The notes under the pieces: generated by a model | Seen by the model: only the letters and a program-made list of their open reading frames with translations | Databases searched by the model: none | What the model was told of the DNA's origin: nothing | Shown here: piece after piece, positions 19,410 through 26,252 of the stretch | Numbering within the stretch: position 1 is the stretch's first letter | Layout: every line of letters begins with the position of its first letter | Translations under genes and position numbers: made by a program | Assembly (NCBI GenBank): GCA_020718645.1 | Contig: DYRQ01000014.1 | Location: 1-32,548 of the forward strand | Length of the DNA stretch: 32,548 bases | Direction: 5' to 3' | Origin: Verrucomicrobium spinosum | Lineage (GTDB): Bacteria; Verrucomicrobiota; Verrucomicrobiia; JADLBR01; JAIBCM01

Positions 19410-20441
19410 TTACAGCTTTTCAAAAACCACGACAGTGAAATTGATGCCTGGCACGATGGAGGTGGAGGCATGGTATTTCCCAGAGGCTAGGTCGAGGGAG
19501 AGCGGGCTTTGCGAATGGGCCGTGGTGAGGCGCTCGCTGATCTGGCGTATGGCGCGGTTTGGGCTCTTGGTTACATTGTAGTCATCGGCTTTGTAAGTAT
19601 CTTTTTTCACTGTTTCCAAGTAGCGATGCTCTTTGATGCGTGGCATTTCCATGATGGCGATGGCGTCCTCTGTGGCAGCCACCAAGACGCCTGTGCGGGC
19701 GAACACCGCTACAGGTTTTTTGCTGTGCTCCATGTAGCGCTCGGAGATAGTGTCGAGGGTCACATCGAGACCCACAACACCGAGGAGTTCTGTCCCGCTG
19801 TAAACAGGGGCGATGGCACTGATCATCCAGCCGCGCCCAGCAGGATCCACATAAGGCTCATCCACCCACACGCCCTTGCGGCTCGGGTTATGTTCTGCGT
19901 CGGCGAGGTAGTAGAAGTTGAACTTGGGTATATCCATTTTCGGCTCGTATTGTGTCAGCACATCCATCCACGGATAAATACGGTTCAGGCTGTTGCGGTC
20001 GTTGTAATAAGCTTGCACCACCGAGGGGGTTTCCTTGCAGATGCGCTTGAGTTCGGCGTCCATGGGCTCGGTCAGATAGGCTACTTCTTGCACTGGTTCC
20101 GTGATGGGCACAGCACCTGATATCCAGAGTGCAGCGCCGCCATCGTTGACCGGTTTATAGAAGGCCCCGTCTGGAGCTGTGGTATAACGGCTCTTATCCA
20201 CGCTGGGCAAAATCTCGGCTTTGCGGGTGTAGAGATCGAGGGTGTAGGTCGCTAAAGCCTCAACGCTCTGTAGAGCCAAAGCACTATCTTGAGCGATCTG
20301 GTCTGCAATGATGGTGGCGTCTGCCGAATTTTTTGGGGCGGGCGAGCAGGCCGTTAATAGTAATGATACCGCTAAAGCCCGGTGAGTTGATCTGACAGTT
20401 TTAATGCAAAGAGAAGAGAGGCGATTCATGTATAGGAACAT
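19410..20441 (-). CDS. lipoprotein with Cache-like extracellular sensor domain, no output domain
   Basis: lipobox-like SLLLTACS; dCache-like GVWVDEPYVDPAGRGWMISAIAPVYSGTELLGVVGLDVTLDTISERY; stop lies 24 nt before the kinase start. Confidence 0.75.
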   Translation of the reverse strand: MFLYMNRLSSLCIKTVRSTHRALAVSLLLTACSPAPKNSADATIIADQIAQDSALALQSVEALATYTLDLYTRKAEILPSVDKSRYTTAPDGAFYKPVNDGGAALWISGAVPITEPVQEVAYLTEPMDAELKRICKETPSVVQAYYNDRNSLNRIYPWMDVLTQYEPKMDIPKFNFYYLADAEHNPSRKGVWVDEPYVDPAGRGWMISAIAPVYSGTELLGVVGLDVTLDTISERYMEHSKKPVAVFARTGVLVAATEDAIAIMEMPRIKEHRYLETVKKDTYKADDYNVTKSPNRAIRQISERLTTAHSQSPLSLDLASGKYHASTSIVPGINFTVVVFEKL

Positions 20442-20444
20442 TAT

Positions 20445-20480
20445 TAAATATATTATAGATGGGCAATACTAACCAGATAA
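20445..20480 (-). promoter_or_regulatory. candidate sigma70-like promoter of the Cache lipoprotein/kinase pair
   Basis: reverse strand reads TTATCT-17 nt-TATAAT (TATAAT is the reverse complement of 20452-20457); AT-rich upstream region; -35 is weak. Confidence 0.35.
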
Positions 20481-20646
20481 TAGTAATCCAATATTCTATA
20501 GCAGAAGGAAATCCAACTACATCCAGACAATCAATTTTTGCCTCGAAATCAATTATTGAGAACGAGTCAGTGACTTAATTGATGCCATACTCGAGCCAAG
20601 GGGCAAATAGGCTCTGGGGTCTATACTTTATTCCCAAGGAAAGAGA

Positions 20647-21327
20647 TTAGAGGACATTGCCTGTTTCGCCGAGCTTTTTGGCTTTCTGGGCATCGTTAGT
20701 AGAGATGAAACCGCGCTCTGCCATATATTCCGAGAGGGCTGCAGTGGTCTCGCGAGAGGTGCGATTAGCGTCTTCGGAGAGGCCGCGCACTGTGTGTTTG
20801 ATGACGGCGAGCCCAGCAGAGATGGGGCCTGGGCTGGTCAGGATGCCGGGTTCAGCGTTGCTACCCCCTGTGGTGACAAAGCGCATGAAGGGTTTAGTGC
20901 GGGAGATGGAGAGGTCATAGACGAGCACTTCGGTTTCCATCTTGGTGCCACCAGCACCGAGTCCGAGGGTCATGCGCAAAGCGCGGCTGCCTTGGTTCAC
21001 GCGGATAAAGCGGCCAGTAACTAACCAACCTTTTTTGAAGGAGGTTTTGTTGCCAAGGATTCTCTGGGCTGGTGCCACGGCTTTGCCTAGCCGCTCCACG
21101 AGGAGGTCGGAGAGCATGGCAGTGAGGTCGGTTTTAAAGGTTTCTAGCTCTTTGCCCTCGCGATCCACATTAAACTCGGCACTCTCTGTGCTGAAATCCA
21201 TCACATAGAGCGTCTCGGGCTTAGTCTTGGGCTCAGTAGTCGTATTTTTCTGGACATCTTTGACACTGACTGACGCGCAGCCTGCCAAGGCGATAGTGCA
21301 GGCAAGGATAGCTAGTATTTTGCTCAT
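20647..21327 (-). CDS. lipoprotein, DUF4410-like
   Basis: internal ATG of 20647..21759 ORF: MSKILAILACTIALAGCASVSVKDV with lipobox LAGC; GRFIRVNQGSRALRMTLGLGAGGTKMETEVLVYD resembles DUF4410 proteins. Confidence 0.75.
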   Translation of the reverse strand: MSKILAILACTIALAGCASVSVKDVQKNTTTEPKTKPETLYVMDFSTESAEFNVDREGKELETFKTDLTAMLSDLLVERLGKAVAPAQRILGNKTSFKKGWLVTGRFIRVNQGSRALRMTLGLGAGGTKMETEVLVYDLSISRTKPFMRFVTTGGSNAEPGILTSPGPISAGLAVIKHTVRGLSEDANRTSRETTAALSEYMAERGFISTNDAQKAKKLGETGNVL

Positions 21328-21370
21328 AGAAAAACGCTTTGGCACAGGTGTAGGGTTGGTGTGGTCTGAA

Positions 21371-22792
21371 TTACTGGGCACGACCGAGGGGTTCGCGCAG
21401 GTGGGCGGGTTGCCCAGTGGCTTCCACTTCGCCGCAGATGTCGGTGAGGCGCAAGAAGGAGAGGAGGGCACTGCGGGTTTCAACTTCATCGGGGGAGGTG
21501 GCTTCAATCGGGATGTGGAAGCGACCATCGGGGAAGCTGAAGTGGTAGCTGAAGGTTCCGTCTGGGCGGAGTTTGATCTGCTTGCCATCAATGCGCACGG
21601 TGGCGTTCGGGTCTGTGCCACCGTAGATGATGAGTTCCGCGTTGACATGCATGTAGAAATTGCGATCCCGCCCAGTCTCGCCAGCCGCGCCGAAGGCGCC
21701 GCCAGGGCTGCTGAAAGAGGAGACACCAGCACCAGCGACTGTGGCGCCAGCAGCGGCACCCCAAGAGGTCATAGCACCGCTGGAGAGACCACCTAGGCCG
21801 CTCTTTTCGAACCCGCCGAAGCCCGAGATGCTCTGACCCATCATGCTGCCCATGAGTCCGCTGGACATGCCGCCGAGCGCGAAGCCGCTACCGCCTACTG
21901 AGGAGAGCTGGTCTTGGAGGCGCTGGCGGATGACCTCGGAGATCTCGTAGGAGCCCATGTTGATGCGGCGGGTGATTTCGCCGCCGAGGTAGTTGAGAAG
22001 CATCTGCTGCTGATCGGGGCTGGTGCCGAAATCGGCTCCGATGTCGAAGGGGAATTGGAAGCCCTGCTCCTGGAGGCGGGTGATCGCTTCGCCCAGTTCC
22101 TCCCCATCTTGCATATGCAGACCGACAAGCTCGAGGAGTTGGCGGAAAGTGAAGTGAAAGGGGATGGTGACAAAGCGGGAACGGACGTCATCCGAGACAA
22201 AGTCACGGGGGGCGACGGCCAAGTTGGAGCGACCGAGGGATTCAAACTGGTGCTGGCGATTGTAGAATCCGAGTTCGGCGTAGAACGAGGAGCCGGGAGA
22301 GCCTGCATTGATGAACCAAGTCCGGCAGCCTTGGGGAATCTGGATTTGCTGCACCTGAGTGCCGGCAGGGGTGTAGAGTTGCAGGAAGACTTTACCGTCG
22401 TGCGAATTTTCGATGGCCTGCTGGTATTGCTCGTGGTTCAGATCCCAGTAGGCGTAGAACCAATGAGGGTCGCGTGCCACGAGATAGACGCGGCGGGTGC
22501 CGTAGAAAGAGGGGAGTTCACCGAGATCTTCGAACTCTGGCACGGGGCGATAGGCTGACTGTGGCTCGGGTTGCGAAACGACATATTTCAGTGCAGAAGG
22601 ATCTTTGTCCGTGACGATGCGGGGCTCGAGGCGGTCAGCGTTTTCGGCGGCACTACGGGGGGCTGTGCTGCGGCGAATCTGGGAAACGGCCTTGGCTGCC
22701 TCGGCTTTGACTCTGCGGATGGCACGAGCCCGTGACTGTGTTGTGTTCTTGCCTTTCGCCGTTTCGTCGGCTTTTTTATCAGCTCTGGCCAT
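21371..22792 (-). CDS. DUF4912 domain-containing protein with glycine-rich C-terminal half
   Basis: VYLVARDPHWFYAYWDLNHEQYQQA...RTWFINAGSPGSSFYAELGFY; Gly/Ser-rich linker; terminal ELIIYGGTDPNATVRIDGKQIKLRPDGTFSYHFSFPDG. Confidence 0.85.
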   Translation of the reverse strand: MARADKKADETAKGKNTTQSRARAIRRVKAEAAKAVSQIRRSTAPRSAAENADRLEPRIVTDKDPSALKYVVSQPEPQSAYRPVPEFEDLGELPSFYGTRRVYLVARDPHWFYAYWDLNHEQYQQAIENSHDGKVFLQLYTPAGTQVQQIQIPQGCRTWFINAGSPGSSFYAELGFYNRQHQFESLGRSNLAVAPRDFVSDDVRSRFVTIPFHFTFRQLLELVGLHMQDGEELGEAITRLQEQGFQFPFDIGADFGTSPDQQQMLLNYLGGEITRRINMGSYEISEVIRQRLQDQLSSVGGSGFALGGMSSGLMGSMMGQSISGFGGFEKSGLGGLSSGAMTSWGAAAGATVAGAGVSSFSSPGGAFGAAGETGRDRNFYMHVNAELIIYGGTDPNATVRIDGKQIKLRPDGTFSYHFSFPDGRFHIPIEATSPDEVETRSALLSFLRLTDICGEVEATGQPAHLREPLGRAQ

Positions 22793-22829
22793 ACTCTTGT
22801 CCCTCTATTCTTGCCTCAGTTTATGTTAC

Positions 22830-22849
22830 GGGGAGCCGCTCGGCACCCC
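22830..22849. other. hairpin GGGGAGCCgctcGGCACCCC upstream of the DUF4912 gene
   Basis: 7 base pairs plus one A/A mismatch, 4-nt loop; no U-tract follows on either strand. Confidence 0.4.
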
Positions 22850-22977
22850 TGTTCCTCAGGGCTTAACCGTGAGCAAGTGATTAAGCTACTGCAAGTATTA
22901 AATGGGCTAAGAACAATTTTTCTCGAAAAAGAAGCTGAAAAGTTTATTGACAAAGAAAATTTAGATGAAGACTCAAT

Positions 22978-23589
22978 CTATAAATCTTTGTGCCAGACTG
23001 TGATAATATGGAGTGACCGACCGAAAATCCACGCCAACCACCATGGATAAATTTTCGGAGCCTTTTCCTGATTGTCCAGGTGCCATCCTGCAGGGCGTGC
23101 TGTTTCCCAGTCTTCCGGAGCCCAATACCAGAGAGGGAGAGGGATGCCGTGGTGGAGGTTGCCAGCGATGTCCATGGCGGAAAGCGTGAGCCAATCCCAC
23201 GCGGTCTGGCAGCAGTGGTCTTTGATGATCACGACTCCCCGTGAGACTCGGCAGGCTTCGCGGATGACACGGGCTGGGTTTTCCGAGTGGTGTAGCATGT
23301 CAACCATCATGACGACATCGAAAGACTCGTCTCCGTAGGGCAGGGTTCTGCCGTCGTAGGCAGTCACTGGCACAGAGCAATGGAGGCGTGGGGCGATATC
23401 CACGGCAGAGGGGGTGAGGCCGGGTTTCAGTTGGCAGCAGAGAGCTAGGATGGAGCCATCACCTGTGCCTATATCGAGGATAGTGCCGGATTCTGGTAAT
23501 TGGCGGGTCAGAGCTGAGGACAGGCGTTTGACTCTGCTGGGGAAGATGCAGGAGCTATGGAGGTCGGCCAGAGTCCAGACAGGTTTCAT
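22978..23589 (-). CDS. SAM-dependent class I methyltransferase (Methyltransf_11-like)
   Basis: start ATG at 23589 (MKPVWTLADLHSSCIFPSRVKRL); GTILDIGTGDGSILAL, LPYGDESFDVVMMVDMLHHSENP; ATGA overlap with upstream gene. Confidence 0.85.
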   Translation of the reverse strand: MKPVWTLADLHSSCIFPSRVKRLSSALTRQLPESGTILDIGTGDGSILALCCQLKPGLTPSAVDIAPRLHCSVPVTAYDGRTLPYGDESFDVVMMVDMLHHSENPARVIREACRVSRGVVIIKDHCCQTAWDWLTLSAMDIAGNLHHGIPLPLWYWAPEDWETARPAGWHLDNQEKAPKIYPWWLAWIFGRSLHIITVWHKDL

Positions 23590-26192
23590 TCTTCGATCCA
23601 CGGTTTGCGGTTGGCGTAATGTGAGGCGCGCAACTCTATGGCGCGAGCACCTTCTTCGAACTGCCCTTTGCGGCAGAGGTCTGCTGCCCGGTGGGCGGTT
23701 TCGATGGCCTCGGTGTATTTCCCGAGCCGGGCGAGTGAGGCTGACAGGGTGTCGAGAAAGGCGGGGTTCTCTGGGTTGTTGTTGGATGATTTTTGAATTC
23801 TCTCGAGAGCCTCCCGGTGTTCTTGAGTAGAACTCCACGGTGCTGTGGCCATGATCCAAGCAGCGTTATTCTGGGCATCGCCGACCCCGAGGTCTGCGGC
23901 TTGTCGGTAAAAAACGAGAGCCTGTTGTTTATGGCGGGTGTTGAGAAGGAGGGTGGCAATCTGGAAGGCGGCTTGAGCCCGAGCTGGTTCAGGCAGCAGC
24001 CGGAGAGTCTTGTGAAACAGTGGCACGGCTTCTTGCGTGTCGCCCGTGTGAACCTTCGCCTCGGCCAAGCGCATCCAAATGAGGGGTTGCTCTGGCATGA
24101 GATGGCAGGCCTGATTCCATTTGCTGGCGGCCTCCTGCCACAGCTCATGGGATGCCAGATAATCTCCTTGATAGAAAAGAGCATCTCCCCGTTCTTGCCC
24201 AGGCTCCACGGCGCAAACGAGCACATCCCATTTGAGATCCCGCAAGCCCGGCGGGATGCTGTAAGGAAGCGGCCTGAGCCAATCTGGCAATTCACGCCCA
24301 AAAAAAACTTTTGCACCAAAAGTCTGAGCTAGGTGCTGGCTGGGCTCTGTTGGTTTAGCGAGGTCGAAAAACTGCTGGATAAAGTGCTCGTAGCTAATGA
24401 AGGCAATGTGAGTGGTGGCGGAGTTTTTTAGTAACGCCAGTGCCTCGGCATCGCTGGTGGCGCTGTGTATAGCCGCGGCTTTTTTGAGTCCAGGCATATT
24501 CTCCCAGAAGAGGGAGCAGACACTGGTGAGATCTGAGAAATAGCCTAGGGGGGTGGAACAAGTAGGATTACTCAAGAAAACGGCTTTGCCCCCCCCCTCT
24601 GCGCGGATGAAATGCGCGATGTCTCGTAGGGCGAGCATGAGTCCTTCGTCTTGCGAGATGTTTTTTTGACGGGTGACCGCCTCGATTCGTTGCAGGTAGC
24701 TCACCGGTGTAGCGAGCGTCGTAGCCACTACGAACACAGCTAGGCAGTTCCGGAGCCACACGGGAGAGAGGGAATCCGAGATCCAGATACCAGCCGGCAC
24801 ACAGCAGCAGAGCCATGCCGCTGCCGCTACGAGGCTCCACCGAGTTTGCAGGGCAAAGGCCAAGGTCAAGGCTGCTGCCAGACCAAGAAAAAGGAGGCAC
24901 AGGCGCCGTATTCGCAGGGGGGTCTTTTTGTAAAAGGCTGCCCAAGCCAGCAGCAGCATGGGTAGTGGGGCTAATCCGATCAGGTGCAGAAACGGGGTGA
25001 TTCCAGATTGCTGAACTCGTATCCAGATAGGCAGACATTCGATGATATGCTCCAAGAGACCCGTGAAAAAGGGATCTCTCATCACATAGACGGATGATCC
25101 GCCGAGTGCGATAGTGACGGGTAATGCTGCAAGGCAGACCAGGGCGATGGCCCAGCGACCTATCTGATCACGGCGTGCGTGGATATGCCAGTTGGCCATC
25201 ATTTCTAGGAGCAGCCCGCCGCCGAGCCAGGCCAAGGAGTAGAGGGGATGGTTGGCTTCCAAGCGCCACGAGAGGTGGTTGGGGAAATATTCTAAGCCAT
25301 AAAAAAATAGCGAAGAGGCACAGCCTGAGTAACCCCAGAGCTTCCAGAGTTCAGGTTCCCCATTGGGATCTTGGCGCTTGGCTTGTAGTCCACCCAGAGA
25401 CAGGGTGGCTAGTGCCGCGACGCCTAGGCAGAGCAGCACGATGGTCATGGTGACCGCGCTGGCCCAGAGGGCGATGCCACCGAAGAGCCCAGAGAGCATG
25501 ACCCAGTATTGGCGGTGCCTGTGACTCATGCCTCTCGGGAGGGATGTCCAGCCAGCCCCGGAGATGGCCAAGCAGAGTGCCATGCCGACGATGGCGGCAT
25601 TGATCATGCCGTGGTGGTCAGGGTAACAGGGGAAAAATGACTCGTAATACAGGGCGCTTCCTGCTGCGGCGCAGGTGGTCCAGATCGCTGGAAAGACTCC
25701 AAACTTGGCGCGGATCATGGCGCCAAAAACAAGAAGGCACCCGATCAATAAAAGTGGGTTGGCCCATCCTGCCATCACTTCGATAGAGGCTCGGAGGGAT
25801 GTTCCTGTGGCAAGGGAGTGGCACTTGCCCAAGGTGATAAGCCACCAGCAGAAGCCTGAATTCCAGTGCAGTTCGCGACCTTCGGGGGGATTGTCCAGAG
25901 TGACATGGCGGAGACGCCAAGCCCCGCGGTCAGACATCTCTTGTGCGTAACGGATCCAAGCATAACCATCCACTGCAAAAGATGGGAGGATCAGGTTTCT
26001 TCCTTCCACTAGTTGAGCTGAGTTGGGTGGGGGAGCGAACTGGCTGCTCGCGTAATGCTGTCTTGCGGTGATCCCATGGGTGTGGTGGAGGATGTAAACT
26101 GTGGCGAAGCACCAAGTCAGAAGCCAGCAGACCCAGCCAGCGTAGTGGCGAATGCGGTTCCGTGGTGCGGCTGTGTCAGGCGAGTCCTGCAT
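23586..26192 (-). CDS. multi-spanning membrane protein, GT-C/STT3-oligosaccharyltransferase-like, with C-terminal TPR region
   Basis: 868 aa with many TM segments; VDGYAWIRYAQEMSDRGAWRLRHVTLDNPPEGRELHWNS loop and YESFFPCYPDHHGMINA motif; TPR-like repeats (ASKWNQACHLMPEQPLIWMRLAEAKVHTGDTQEAVPLFHKTLRLLPEPARAQ). Confidence 0.7.
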   Translation of the reverse strand: MQDSPDTAAPRNRIRHYAGWVCWLLTWCFATVYILHHTHGITARQHYASSQFAPPPNSAQLVEGRNLILPSFAVDGYAWIRYAQEMSDRGAWRLRHVTLDNPPEGRELHWNSGFCWWLITLGKCHSLATGTSLRASIEVMAGWANPLLLIGCLLVFGAMIRAKFGVFPAIWTTCAAAGSALYYESFFPCYPDHHGMINAAIVGMALCLAISGAGWTSLPRGMSHRHRQYWVMLSGLFGGIALWASAVTMTIVLLCLGVAALATLSLGGLQAKRQDPNGEPELWKLWGYSGCASSLFFYGLEYFPNHLSWRLEANHPLYSLAWLGGGLLLEMMANWHIHARRDQIGRWAIALVCLAALPVTIALGGSSVYVMRDPFFTGLLEHIIECLPIWIRVQQSGITPFLHLIGLAPLPMLLLAWAAFYKKTPLRIRRLCLLFLGLAAALTLAFALQTRWSLVAAAAWLCCCVPAGIWISDSLSPVWLRNCLAVFVVATTLATPVSYLQRIEAVTRQKNISQDEGLMLALRDIAHFIRAEGGGKAVFLSNPTCSTPLGYFSDLTSVCSLFWENMPGLKKAAAIHSATSDAEALALLKNSATTHIAFISYEHFIQQFFDLAKPTEPSQHLAQTFGAKVFFGRELPDWLRPLPYSIPPGLRDLKWDVLVCAVEPGQERGDALFYQGDYLASHELWQEAASKWNQACHLMPEQPLIWMRLAEAKVHTGDTQEAVPLFHKTLRLLPEPARAQAAFQIATLLLNTRHKQQALVFYRQAADLGVGDAQNNAAWIMATAPWSSTQEHREALERIQKSSNNNPENPAFLDTLSASLARLGKYTEAIETAHRAADLCRKGQFEEGARAIELRASHYANRKPWIEE

Positions 26193-26252
26193 GACTTGGT
26201 GCTTGTAGGGGACAATTCCAAATCTGGCTATGCTTATTGTGCGAGGACAATT

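Noticed and set aside
21328-21759. N-terminal 144 aa of the 20647..21759 ORF
   Set aside because: S/P/A-rich shadow of the DUF4912 gene in another frame; the internal ATG at 21327 gives a proper lipoprotein signal peptide
23590-23859. N-terminal extension of the 22978..23859 methyltransferase ORF
   Set aside because: Arg/Pro-rich sequence overlapping the TPR-coding end of the upstream gene; ATGA overlap at 23586-23589 gives a better start
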